Shown here piece after piece: positions 7,543-14,226 of a stretch of 54,573 nucleotides of DNA (positions are counted from its first letter, which is position 1; the number at the start of each line of letters is the position of its first letter). The position numbers and the translations under genes were made by a program. This stretch comes from a virus. The notes beneath the pieces were generated by a model that saw only the letters and a program-made list of their open reading frames with translations, searched no databases and had not been told where the DNA came from. The stretch is from positions 1 through 54,573 of the IMG/VR virus record IMGVR_UViG_3300033141_001018. One strand, given 5' to 3'.

Positions 7543-7875
7543 ATGAAACTAATCGACAACCGCACCATACTATTTTCAAAGTACAAGCGCAAAGGTCACC
7601 CCGATCTGCTTTTTGAAAAGGTAGAGGAAATCCAAGAACACTTCCCGAACATTTCAGAGAAAGAGCTGGATAGAATTCACCGCATCAGAACGCTTTATGC
7701 AATGCGTGATCGGAAATTATACGGATTTGTTGAATATTATAAATCAACTTTTGATGATCCGCAATTTACTCACGTTATTGAAGGTGATGAATTTCACATA
7801 AGAGTATGGAAAAACAAAGAATATAAAAACGCCCTTCGCCGGATTAATGGAACTTGGCGGAAGCATCATAACTAA
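7543..7875 (+). CDS. Hypothetical protein
   Basis: 110 residues, soluble and basic, with helices in the middle (EEIQEHFPNISEKELDRIHRIRTLYAMRD) and a C-terminal basic tail (RRINGTWRKHH). It could bind nucleic acid. The leader is A-rich (AACTTAAAACTAAGGC) without Shine-Dalgarno. The family is not recognised. Confidence 0.7.
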   Translation: MKLIDNRTILFSKYKRKGHPDLLFEKVEEIQEHFPNISEKELDRIHRIRTLYAMRDRKLYGFVEYYKSTFDDPQFTHVIEGDEFHIRVWKNKEYKNALRRINGTWRKHHN

Positions 7876-7881
7876 CCTTAA

Positions 7882-7906
7882 TCAGCATCGGGTAAAAGCA
7901 TGCTGA
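7882..7906 (+). promoter_or_regulatory. Hairpin in leader of the next gene
   Basis: TCAGCAT (7882-7888) and ATGCTGA (7900-7906) form a perfect 7-pair stem around an 11-base loop, about 20 bases before the ATG at 7927. There is no T-run, so it is more likely a translational control or processing element than a terminator. Confidence 0.45.
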
Positions 7907-7926
7907 ATACATAAATACATACAGAT

Positions 7927-8202
7927 ATGTTTATTTTAAGAGAACTGAACAAAAGAAGTGAGTATAATACTGCACTTGGCGAAGCCTATCACCTCATAAG
8001 GAGGGGAACGCACAATGAAGAGTTTAAAGAATCAATAAGAGTGTACAAAAAACAATTTGGTGAGATTGAAGATGGCGAATATAAAGCTATATATGCTTTT
8101 ATTGTTGACCAAAAAGGCAAACAGATTCCATTATGGAATAAAGGTGCTGAGCATTACATTATGACCTCAGCGGGTAAAACATTTGCAAACGTATCTTATT
8201 AA
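7927..8202 (+). CDS. Hypothetical protein
   Basis: 91 residues, soluble. An N-terminal helical half (MFILRELNKRSEYNTALGEAYHLIRRG) is followed by a beta-rich half (GEYKAIYAFIVDQKGKQIPLW, YIMTSAGKTFANV). The family is not recognised. It is probably co-transcribed with the DnaA-like gene 9 bases downstream. Confidence 0.7.
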   Translation: MFILRELNKRSEYNTALGEAYHLIRRGTHNEEFKESIRVYKKQFGEIEDGEYKAIYAFIVDQKGKQIPLWNKGAEHYIMTSAGKTFANVSY

Positions 8203-8211
8203 TACTTAAAA

Positions 8212-8499
8212 ATGACTAACAACCCCGACTTAAACTCAATCCTAAGCGACATAACCCGCACTTTAGGCATAAGCCTCAGAGAAATGAAAAAGCATTGCAG
8301 GGAGCAGGAGTATGTCGCAGCAAGGGCAATATTCTACCACTTAGCCACCGAGCAGGGATATATCCAGCAAGTAATAGCAGATAGAATTGGACATTGCCGG
8401 GTGACGGTGTTTCACGGGCTGAAGTTGATCGAGGGAAACACTCTGTATAAAATAGCATTGATAAAATTTAATGACCTAAAAGAGATAAATGAAAAATAA
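8212..8499 (+). CDS. DnaA C-terminal domain-like DNA-binding protein
   Basis: 95 residues. The segment ISLREMKKHCREQEYVAARAIFYHLATE...IADRIGHCRVTVFHGLK has the shape of DnaA domain IV: a basic helix, then 'aR.i..yL', then a GxxHxTV-like turn (here GHCRVTV). DnaA domain IV binds DnaA boxes through that turn. There is no AAA+ ATPase part. It may compete with host DnaA or bind a phage origin. Similarity is judged by eye only; a general helix-turn-helix protein remains possible. Confidence 0.6.
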   Translation: MTNNPDLNSILSDITRTLGISLREMKKHCREQEYVAARAIFYHLATEQGYIQQVIADRIGHCRVTVFHGLKLIEGNTLYKIALIKFNDLKEINEK

Positions 8500-8623
8500 T
8501 ACATACACTGTAAAATGTTCAAGAAAAGAATGCGGTATTGTAACAGATGTAGCCTTTAAAGAATGTGAAAATTGGCATAATAAGGGATGTAAAGATTGTA
8601 TTTTATATAAAAAGAGAAAATAA
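8489..8623 (+). CDS. Tiny cysteine-rich protein
   Basis: 44 codons overlapping the previous gene by 11 bases. It has four to five cysteines (VKCSRKEC, KECENW, KGCKDC), so a small zinc-binding fold is likely. The C-terminus is basic (ILYKKRK). One of several such peptides in this genome; function unknown. Confidence 0.55.
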   Translation: MKNNTYTVKCSRKECGIVTDVAFKECENWHNKGCKDCILYKKRK

Positions 8624-8644
8624 AACAATGAAATTCAAAAAATT

Positions 8645-9007
8645 ATGGAAATAGTTGAAATAAGCAAACGGATAACCGAAAAGATCGAACTGCTTGAAAA
8701 GGGGCGTAAATTAATCTTAGAACGTGCGCACCGCAAAGCCAATGCAGTTGCTAATTATGAAAAGGCACTTGCCATCACTATCGCAAAGCTAAAGGCAAAT
8801 GCTATTGATGATATTCATGGCACAAAAATAGACAACCTTCCAGCTACGTTGATTGAAAAAGTTGCAAAAGGTTTAATATATTCCGAAAAATTAGAAATAG
8901 AAATTGCGGAATCAGAATATAAAGCTGCGATAGTGGGAATGAGTGCGATACAAGCCGAACTGAACGGCTACCAAAGTATAAACAGATTTTTAGAACATGA
9001 AAGCTAA
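8645..9007 (+). CDS. Hypothetical coiled-coil protein
   Basis: 120 residues, nearly all helical: ITEKIELLEKGRKLILERAHRKANAVANYEKALAITIAKLK and LEIEIAESEYKAAIVGMSAIQAELN. The pattern resembles small coiled-coil accessory proteins found near recombination genes in other phages. It overlaps the Lar-like gene by 11 bases. Confidence 0.7.
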   Translation: MEIVEISKRITEKIELLEKGRKLILERAHRKANAVANYEKALAITIAKLKANAIDDIHGTKIDNLPATLIEKVAKGLIYSEKLEIEIAESEYKAAIVGMSAIQAELNGYQSINRFLEHES

Positions 9008-9302
9008 AGAAATGAAAGATGAAAACGGTTTACTGCCTTGTCCGTTTTGCGGTGGCAAAGCAAAAGTAATATCAGGGACAGACCACGTAACAACTTATTG
9101 GTATGTATTATGTCTTCATTGTACAACTTCTCAAACTTCATCAAAAGATTACGATAAAGTAATAAAAAAATGGAACACCCGCCACTCATTGAGTGATGAT
9201 GAAATAAGGGAGGGTGCAAAGAAAATAAGTAAGAATTTTGCCATACAAGAAGTTTGGATAAACGGCGCGATCTGGTATAAAAACAAAATAAACAATGCTT
9301 GA
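8997..9302 (+). CDS. Lar-like restriction alleviation / zinc-ribbon protein
   Basis: 101 residues. LLPCPFCGGKAKV followed about 30 residues later by CLHCTT and then KWNTRH is the pattern of the Lar family (Rac prophage), small zinc-ribbon proteins linked to relief of type I restriction. An extra C-terminal stretch of about 40 residues is not part of the core. Many phage members have no tested function, so the name is a family label. Confidence 0.75.
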   Translation: MKAKEMKDENGLLPCPFCGGKAKVISGTDHVTTYWYVLCLHCTTSQTSSKDYDKVIKKWNTRHSLSDDEIREGAKKISKNFAIQEVWINGAIWYKNKINNA

Positions 9303-9699
9303 AGCTAAAACCATACAAAAGTACAAAGGCAGGTCAGTTGCTTGGTTACTGAAGAAATGTCAATTTTACTTCAATCAGTACATCAGAAAACGGGACGAGG
9401 GTAAGCAATGTATATCCTGCGATTCATATAATACGGCCCATGCTTCGCACTTTTATAATGTCGGTCATTATCCCACTTTACGATTCAATGAGGATAACTG
9501 CCATGCAGGCTGTATGCGGTGTAATACCTATCTGCGGGGAAACCTATTAGAATACCGTGAGCGGCTCATAGTGCGTATCGGAATAGATAAATTTAACAAT
9601 TTAGAGATCGCAAAGGGCTGGGATAAAAAGACTAATCACAAATGGAGCCGCCTCGAATTGATCGAATTACTTGAAAAATATAAAGCTAAATGCAAATGA
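9295..9699 (+). CDS. NinG-like recombination nuclease
   Basis: 134 residues. It has CISCDSYN, then ASHFYNVGHYPTLRFNEDNCHAGCMRCNTYLRGN and YRERL, matching phage NinG (Rap), which resolves branched recombination intermediates and is an HNH-like zinc enzyme. The upstream linker of full NinG is short here. It fits with the ERF annealase and SSB at the other end of the window. Confidence 0.85.
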   Translation: MLEAKTIQKYKGRSVAWLLKKCQFYFNQYIRKRDEGKQCISCDSYNTAHASHFYNVGHYPTLRFNEDNCHAGCMRCNTYLRGNLLEYRERLIVRIGIDKFNNLEIAKGWDKKTNHKWSRLELIELLEKYKAKCK

Positions 9700-9782
9700 A
9701 CACCGAACAAAAATACACAGTCAAATGGTTTACCGTCCTTGCAATCGTATGGATAGGATTTTTATTGATTTTGCTAACTTAA
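9696..9782 (+). CDS. Very small membrane peptide
   Basis: 28 codons, MNTEQKYTVKWFTVLAI..., with one clear hydrophobic segment to the C-terminus. The ATG overlaps the NinG-like stop (ATGA). Its reality rests on position and the hydrophobic pattern only. Confidence 0.4.
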   Translation: MNTEQKYTVKWFTVLAIVWIGFLLILLT

Positions 9783-9787
9783 AAATT

Positions 9788-10177
9788 ATGAGAGTAATAT
9801 TTGTCGGATTACACAATAAACCACACATGGCTGCTTTGGATAGTGGCACAAAGACAGGTAAATTAGTTAATAGGATAATAAATAAATTACCTAATGATAT
9901 TGAGATAATCAGAAGTAATATATTAGATACAGATGAATTGGTTTGTTTTAATGAAACGTATAAATATGCAAATGAGTGGTACTGGACACATCTGCCAACG
10001 ATTGATGATATAATAATATTAATGGGTGCAATGACTCAATTAATTTACAAAAATGACGTGCGTCATATTGGAAATATTATAAGAATTGCGCATCCCGCAA
10101 GTAAGAGAAGTCATAAAGATATGGATGAATTTGTAATTAATACGGCTAAAAAAATAAATAAAATATTAGTAAAATGA
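9788..10177 (+). CDS. Uracil-DNA glycosylase superfamily-like protein
   Basis: 129 residues from the ATG at 9788; an open frame extends upstream but that part covers the membrane peptide. The features FVGLHNKP at the start, SGTKTGKLVNRI, a hydrophobic strand DIIILMGAMTQL and a late IAHPASKRSH resemble the UDG fold, in which an N-terminal Gly-x-x-Pro region binds the base and a late 'HPS' loop enters DNA. The catalytic acid is not obvious, so activity is uncertain. It could repair DNA or act on a modified base. Confidence 0.5.
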   Translation: MRVIFVGLHNKPHMAALDSGTKTGKLVNRIINKLPNDIEIIRSNILDTDELVCFNETYKYANEWYWTHLPTIDDIIILMGAMTQLIYKNDVRHIGNIIRIAHPASKRSHKDMDEFVINTAKKINKILVK

Positions 10178-10725
10178 CTACCATTTTAAGTAACCAATGC
10201 CGAAATCAACTAATATTGATTTTAATATTTTCGATGATATTTACCCTGCTTTCCTGTAAAAAAGACAACGAAGGCTTCACGATTTACACAATTAAAGCCG
10301 GAAACATTCACCCAAACAGGATGCCCTGCGTATTTGTTAATGATCATTCTATCAGTTATTATTTCAAAGTGAACGACACTTATTTAATGGATTTTACTGG
10401 AAATTGGAGTAAGCTGCCCGGAATTAGCGAAGGACACCACCATAAAAACTCGTGCAGATTAGGTTATTTATGCAAAGATGGCCTGAAAATATTTGGAATG
10501 TATGTTTATTGCGATTCTGAGCCGATAAGATTCAGGATTGACACGCTGGAAAATGGAACGTATTTATGCGACATAAGGCATTCAGGCGGGTTTTGGTATC
10601 TTACCCTTAATGGCAAAACTCATACGTGTAAGGCAGGTAAAAAGACAGATATAGGGTATAGATTGTACCCCTGTTTAAAAAGCGGTATTAGCCATGATTT
10701 TATTTGTCCAATTAAATGGAACTAA
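10174..10725 (+). CDS. Phage lipoprotein
   Basis: 183 residues. A long hydrophobic N-terminus (LILILIFSMIFTLLSCKKD) ends in a lipobox LLSC with the lipid cysteine near residue 28. The mature part is beta-rich with several cysteines. It overlaps the UDG-like gene by 4 bases. Like the 1133 gene it would be anchored in the envelope; a role in blocking other phages is possible. Confidence 0.8.
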   Translation: MTTILSNQCRNQLILILIFSMIFTLLSCKKDNEGFTIYTIKAGNIHPNRMPCVFVNDHSISYYFKVNDTYLMDFTGNWSKLPGISEGHHHKNSCRLGYLCKDGLKIFGMYVYCDSEPIRFRIDTLENGTYLCDIRHSGGFWYLTLNGKTHTCKAGKKTDIGYRLYPCLKSGISHDFICPIKWN

Positions 10726-10736
10726 AAACTAAAGAT

Positions 10737-11273
10737 ATGAAAACAATAGCCGAAAAATACCTTACTGATAACAACATTGAAACAGTTTTAGTAGATACGG
10801 GAGGTAAAACTTCTTCTATTCAGGTACATCAAAACGGAAAACAAACAAGTATGGAGCAAGTGCTGGCAGGCTTCGCCAACTTCCTCACACCCATAACGGA
10901 TGAAAACTTTGAAAAGGAAGTCGAAAAACAGGCATTATTAAAATACCCAGACAAGGAAAGAAATTATGATGCAATAACACCACGAAGGATCGCATTTTAT
11001 CAAGGTGCTAAATGGGCGTTATCCCACACCCCACCTCCAACACATGAGAGGGTGAATTGGCAGTCATTAAGGGATAAATACTTCAATGAATGTATTGCCA
11101 GCAGAACTGTAAAAAGTGAAGAGGGTATTCCATACGACCACCAGCAATGGATAAGCTATGCCCCGCACGATTTATTTAAATGGTTTAAGAAACAGATAGC
11201 CACCGAACTAACTACTGATAACATTAGCGAATTGGATAAATGGAAAACGAAAGGAGATAGTGATGAAAGATAA
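10737..11273 (+). CDS. Hypothetical protein
   Basis: 178 residues from the ATG at 10737, which follows a typical A-rich leader; the in-frame ATG at 10716 would overlap the lipoprotein gene. The middle contains ITDENFEKEVEKQALLKYPDKERNYDAITPRRIAFYQGAKWAL, a pattern common in small Bacteroidota phage proteins. It is soluble; the function is unknown. Confidence 0.75.
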   Translation: MKTIAEKYLTDNNIETVLVDTGGKTSSIQVHQNGKQTSMEQVLAGFANFLTPITDENFEKEVEKQALLKYPDKERNYDAITPRRIAFYQGAKWALSHTPPPTHERVNWQSLRDKYFNECIASRTVKSEEGIPYDHQQWISYAPHDLFKWFKKQIATELTTDNISELDKWKTKGDSDER

Positions 11274-11568
11274 ATTAGTAAAAAGCCTTAAACGACAATT
11301 ACAATATCACCATGAAATGAGTGAAGATGAATTGGACGAGAAAATGGGTATCCCTATTTTTATAAAACCAAGTGAAATAGAGTTTATTTTAAACAAGCTA
11401 TCCCACCCATCAGATAACGCAGAATTAATCAAAGCCGCAAAATACCTCCTGAGCCTCCACGCCTGCGAACAGGAAGGAATTGCAAGCGGACAGCCAACGC
11501 AATTGCAGTGGCTTTTAGCTGTGAATAAATTAGAACAAGCATTAAGAGATTTAGAGAAAAAACTATAA
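11263..11568 (+). CDS. Hypothetical protein with Shine-Dalgarno start
   Basis: 101 residues from the ATG at 11263. AGGAG at 11252-11256 stands 6 bases upstream, unusual in this genome. It is acidic and helical (DELDEKMGIPIFIKPSEIEFILNKL; ELIKAAKYLLSLHACEQE). It overlaps the previous gene by 11 bases. The family is not recognised. Confidence 0.7.
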   Translation: MKDKLVKSLKRQLQYHHEMSEDELDEKMGIPIFIKPSEIEFILNKLSHPSDNAELIKAAKYLLSLHACEQEGIASGQPTQLQWLLAVNKLEQALRDLEKKL

Positions 11569-11578
11569 AATTATTAAA

Positions 11579-11773
11579 ATGGCACATTACTGTGATAAAT
11601 GTGGAACACAAACTTTATTAATGTCTGGTTATGCTTATTTAGAAGCTGATGCGGAATCATATGAAAACGGAAAAGAGGAAAAGCCAAGAACAAATATTAG
11701 TACCATAGAGAAACATATAATTGTTCATTTTTGCGAGAATTGCGATGAAATAATAAGAACTTTTAACGAATAA
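11579..11773 (+). CDS. Small zinc-ribbon protein
   Basis: 64 residues with two CxxC pairs, YCDKCGTQ near residue 4 and FCENCDEI near residue 53, separated by a polar acidic loop. This is a typical one-zinc ribbon that may bind nucleic acid or protein. The function is not known. Confidence 0.75.
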   Translation: MAHYCDKCGTQTLLMSGYAYLEADAESYENGKEEKPRTNISTIEKHIIVHFCENCDEIIRTFNE

Positions 11774-11805
11774 TATATAAATTTAATAACGAAAGGAGAA
11801 ACAAA

Positions 11806-12015
11806 ATGAAAAACAAAAATTATCCAAATCACGCATTTAAAAGTAAAAAATTATGGCTCAGGGATGTTAGAAAACGATGGGCTGCTATTAGAAAATTTAT
11901 TCAACATAATAACGAATCAATCAGAATGGGTTTGCTTTATTTGTTGTTAATCTTAGGTGTTTTTATAATACTCTTTCATTTTGTCAGCAATTTCATCAAA
12001 TTGCTGACAAAATGA
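11806..12015 (+). CDS. Small membrane protein whose 3' end lies in a giant inverted repeat
   Basis: 69 residues: a basic soluble N-terminal half (SKKLWLRDVRKRWAAIRKF) and a transmembrane segment MGLLYLLLILGVFIILFHFV. AGGAG at 11794-11798 gives a good ribosome site. The membrane segment is encoded by the left arm of the 68-bp inverted repeat and the stop falls in the right arm. The natural C-terminus may therefore have been changed by the inversion or by an assembly fault. Confidence 0.65.
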   Translation: MKNKNYPNHAFKSKKLWLRDVRKRWAAIRKFIQHNNESIRMGLLYLLLILGVFIILFHFVSNFIKLLTK

Positions 12016-12065
12016 AAGAGTATTATAAAAACACCTAAGATTAACAACAAATAAAGCAAACCCAT
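11926..12065. repeat. Giant near-perfect palindrome: 68-bp inverted repeat with 4-base loop
   Basis: Left arm 11926-11993 and right arm 11998-12065 are exact reverse complements over 68 bases, with CATC between them. The first mismatch is at 11925 against 12066. No ordinary terminator is this long. RNA from here would form a 68-bp duplex, and the DNA could form a cruciform. It might be a replication fold-back, an inversion product or an amplification/assembly artefact. Confidence 0.95.
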
Positions 12066-12162
12066 GACATACCTAATCATAGCAGCCGTAATCGCTTTTA
12101 TCAGTTACACATTTTTAATTATATGGATAGTGAGAAACTATCGTAATGCAACAAGAAAATGA
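12064..12162 (+). CDS. Very small membrane peptide
   Basis: 32 codons beginning at the outer edge of the palindrome: MTYLIIAAVIAFISY..., one membrane segment and a basic tail (RNYRNATRK). It is overlapped by the next small gene (ATGA). Low weight because of size, but the pattern fits membrane peptides in this region. Confidence 0.45.
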   Translation: MTYLIIAAVIAFISYTFLIIWIVRNYRNATRK

Positions 12163-12284
12163 AGATAATATCTAAAATATTAGATGTACTTTTGGATGTG
12201 TTTACGATACCTGCCGGAATATTAATGGGCGGATATGCGGCATTTATTTTAACTAATTATATTTGGAATTTACTTTATCCCTAA
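12159..12284 (+). CDS. Very small membrane peptide
   Basis: 41 codons, MKIISKILDVLLDVFTIPAG..., with a hydrophobic stretch in the second half (GILMGGYAAFILTNYIW). The start overlaps the preceding stop. Function unknown. Confidence 0.5.
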   Translation: MKIISKILDVLLDVFTIPAGILMGGYAAFILTNYIWNLLYP

Positions 12285-12331
12285 AAGTGCTAACTGGTAC
12301 AAAATTTCCCACTAAATAGTTATAAAAACCC

Positions 12332-12362
12332 TTGCATTTCCCACAAAAAATTTGTATCTTGC
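12332..12362 (+). promoter_or_regulatory. Bacteroidota-type promoter
   Basis: TTG at 12332-12334, 20 bases, then TATCTTGC at 12355-12362 (one change from TAnnTTTG). It is followed after about 60 bases by a terminator, so it should make a very short transcript. Confidence 0.65.
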
Positions 12363-12366
12363 AATA

Positions 12367-12449
12367 GTTTAGATAATTTTAGAAAAATGGGATATTTGTA
12401 TGGGTGGTAAAAACCAAGAAAGTCCAACTGGTAGAGTTGGCTCTTTTTA
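12367..12449 (+). ncRNA. Candidate short non-coding RNA or leader-peptide RNA
   Basis: About 80 bases between the promoter at 12332-12362 and the terminator at 12421-12448. The only open frame is 7 codons (ATG at 12387, MGYLYGW). It could be a free small RNA, or a leader with a short peptide and an attenuator controlling 12701 onwards. No family is recognised. Confidence 0.45.
12421..12448 (+). terminator. Intrinsic terminator
   Basis: CCAACT (12424-12429) pairs with AGTTGG (12435-12440) around a 5-base loop, extended by AG/CT with a bulged T, followed by TTTTT. A short but convincing terminator. Confidence 0.65.
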
Positions 12450-12700
12450 ATAGGCTGGTATTCAGCTTCTTCCAAGAAAAAAAATTTAATATGGCATTTC
12501 GGTACTCGGATGCCTGAATTTTATTTAGACTACGTATAAACTGCGTTTGAGTTAATCATTCTAAATAAGGAATGCAACTCACTGTGGTTTAGTCTATTGT
12601 ATCGTTCTTTGAAATATAAGTAATTGATTTACAGGGTTTTAATATCGGGCGTTCGTGACATATCTTTGCAGGACACAATTATTAATTAAACCTGGAACCC
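12450..12700 (+). other. Structured non-coding stretch
   Basis: Part of the 416-base gap between genes (12285-12700). It contains a hairpin GGCAT...ATGCC (12493-12514) and nested stems: TAGACTA (12526-12532) with TAGTCTA (12590-12596), GAGTT (12549-12553) with AACTC (12576-12580), and CATTC (12557-12561) with GAATG (12570-12574). A -7 box, TATCTTTG, lies at 12661-12668. The nested pairing suggests a folded RNA or protein-binding DNA; no gene is present. Confidence 0.5.
12661..12668 (+). promoter_or_regulatory. Bacteroidota-type -7 promoter element
   Basis: TATCTTTG is a perfect TAnnTTTG box 32 bases before the ATG at 12701. The -33 region at the 20-base distance reads TTT rather than TTG, so it is weaker or needs an activator. 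Confidence 0.6.
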
Positions 12701-12955
12701 ATGGAAACATTTACATTTTTTAAGGAAAACAAGATATCGGGAAAATATACCTTAACTATTGATGAATTGAAAGAAAAATTCATTACATGGATGAAGACAA
12801 AAGAAAAAAATTGGATTGAATATTACATATCAACCATAACAGTCTTTTTCATTACCGATAAAGATGGGCTGAACTCATCTATAGAAAATGGAGATTATAA
12901 ACAAATATCTAATTTATTAGATGATGTTAAATTTGAATATTTAGACAATTTATAA
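12701..12955 (+). CDS. Hypothetical acidic protein
   Basis: 84 residues, soluble, with a mix of strands and helices (TFFKENKISGKYTLTIDELKEKFITWMKTKEKNWIEYYISTITVFF). Acidic end. It is first in the transcript from the 12661 box. The family is not recognised. Confidence 0.7.
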   Translation: METFTFFKENKISGKYTLTIDELKEKFITWMKTKEKNWIEYYISTITVFFITDKDGLNSSIENGDYKQISNLLDDVKFEYLDNL

Positions 12956-12971
12956 ATTAAAACCTAAAACC

Positions 12972-13097
12972 ATGAACGAAACACTAATCACTTTCACAGT
13001 AAATCATGCGATCATCACTGCCTTGATTTTAACCTTTGCCACTGCCTTAATTTATGAGGGCGTGAGCAGAATAAAAAAGGGGAGGTCAAATGTTTAA
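12972..13097 (+). CDS. Small single-pass membrane protein
   Basis: 41 codons, MNETLITFTVNHAIITALIL..., one transmembrane segment and a basic tail (SRIKKGRSNV). Preceded by the recurring A-rich leader AAAACCTAAAACC. It overlaps the next start by 8 bases. Function unknown. Confidence 0.55.
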   Translation: MNETLITFTVNHAIITALILTFATALIYEGVSRIKKGRSNV

Positions 13098-13395
13098 CTG
13101 GAAAAAGGAAATTACCCCAGAAATAATAGAAGAGGAAGAAAAGGAAATTACTATTCATTTAAATCCTGAGCAATTCAAAGATTATGTGATAGAATATGAA
13201 ACAGGCAAATTAAAATCAGATGAAGTGCTGATCTTGTTTTGTTACATAATCCAAAAAGGCAAATGGGGGCGCTTTTCATATCCCTGGTTAATCGAATTAA
13301 TGGATCACAGGGTATTAACCCAAACAGGATATGTGAACCCTTACGAGCTAAAAATATACAGGGATACAAAAATTAAAACCAAAATTAAATTTTAA
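13090..13395 (+). CDS. Hypothetical acidic protein
   Basis: 101 residues. Very acidic N-terminus (EITPEIIEEEEKEITIHL), then a mixed domain with KWGRFSYPWLIELMDHRVLTQTGYV. GGAGG at 13081-13085 lies just upstream of the ATG. It is probably cytoplasmic; the family is not recognised. Confidence 0.7.
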   Translation: MFNWKKEITPEIIEEEEKEITIHLNPEQFKDYVIEYETGKLKSDEVLILFCYIIQKGKWGRFSYPWLIELMDHRVLTQTGYVNPYELKIYRDTKIKTKIKF

Positions 13396-13413
13396 CTAAA
13401 AACCTAAGAAACC

Positions 13414-13557
13414 ATGAAAAAAAGAATTTACAAAAAAGAAACATTAAATCCAGCGATGCACGTAATGAGGTGTCCGAAATGTGGGAATATTTGTGCGTCT
13501 ACGAGTGAACGTGAATTACTTCCAGAATGGACGATATGTGATTACTGTGTAAATTAG
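13414..13557 (+). CDS. Small zinc-ribbon protein
   Basis: 47 codons with two cysteine pairs, RCPKCGNIC and ICDYC, and a basic N-terminus (MKKRIYKKE). A one-zinc ribbon. It is the last gene before the intrinsic terminator at 13593. Confidence 0.6.
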   Translation: MKKRIYKKETLNPAMHVMRCPKCGNICASTSERELLPEWTICDYCVN

Positions 13558-13592
13558 CTATAATTAACACATCCCTTGCACTTTCTGCATAC

Positions 13593-13623
13593 AAGCCTTG
13601 TATTAACTTACAGGGCTTTTTTA
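13593..13623 (+). terminator. Rho-independent terminator
   Basis: AAGCCTTGT (13593-13601) pairs with ACAGGGCTT (13610-13618), nine pairs with one G-U, and is followed by a T-run. It ends the 12.7-13.6 kb transcript. Confidence 0.75.
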
Positions 13624-13815
13624 TTAATTTAATAGTGCTTTAGCGCTTTAGTATCACCAATTCCTTCCTGATACACTTATTAAGCCTTCTAAGATACCCT
13701 ACATTTATTCTATAATACCATACCAAAAAGATATTTAAAGCTCTCCAGCAGGCTAAGAACAGCTACAAACTACATTGTACTCTATTTCCTTAGCTTTACA
13801 GCTACAATGGAATGT

Positions 13816-13868
13816 TTAATTACTACACTGAGGTAGTATATTAGTTAATTACTATATGGAGGTGGTAT
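13816..13868. repeat. Two tandem imperfect repeats, each able to form a hairpin
   Basis: Copies at 13816-13839 and 13845-13868, offset 29 bases, read TTAATTACTA..GGAGGTGGTAT and a close variant. The first contains TACTAC...GTAGTA, the second TACTAT...GTGGTA, so the pairing is kept with G-U changes. This is compatible with conserved RNA hairpins or operator sites. Confidence 0.65.
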
Positions 13869-14172
13869 TTAAATTATAGATATAAACTTCTAAGATAAAC
13901 CAGCTCCCAGATCAAGAGGATTCAACATCTGCCATGCTGTCATAATTCGTACCTATGCAATATATTCTATATATAAAGCATTGATAATCAGTAAAACCGA
14001 TGTCCTATAATTATCATTATGATTAATAGGGGTACACCCCCAGCAGAGAAGCGGTGAGAGTGGTTTGGGTATCCCCCCCACATTTTTTCACCCTGTTAAT
14101 TTTTTTTACCCTCTCCTGTAATTTTTTTTGCCACTCTGAGAGCTGATTAGTGATACTAAGGCGCTTTAAGAT

Positions 14173-14185
14173 GTGGAATTTCCAC
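14173..14185. promoter_or_regulatory. 13-bp perfect palindrome, operator candidate
   Basis: GTGGAA-T-TTCCAC lies about 40 bases upstream of the 14227-14257 promoter, a place suited to an activator or repressor dimer. Confidence 0.45.
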
Positions 14186-14226
14186 CGCGTTTTGTCAACG
14201 TTTGCAGAAAATAGTTGCGTTTTTTC

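Larger units (their letters stand above)
13624..14226. other. Large non-coding region with repeats and palindromes (origin or control-region candidate)
   Basis: About 600 bases without a credible gene. It contains ACAGCTACAA twice (13759, 13798), two 24-base related repeats (13816, 13845), a palindrome GGGGTACACCCC (14029-14040), a C-run, three T-tracts of 6-8 bases (14095-14132) in which CCTGT-AATTTTTTTT appears twice, and a 13-bp palindrome GTGGAATTTCCAC (14173-14185). A minus-strand frame of 88 codons crosses the next promoter and is not convincing. AT-rich tracts beside repeats would suit a replication origin, but no initiator-binding repeats are proven. Confidence 0.55.

Noticed and set aside
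9671-9787. Upstream extension of the UDG-like gene
   Set aside because: It would need a TTG start, covers the NinG-like end and a membrane peptide, and adds no family features.
13816-13868. CRISPR array
   Set aside because: Only two imperfect copies separated by 5 bases; no spacers and no cas genes.
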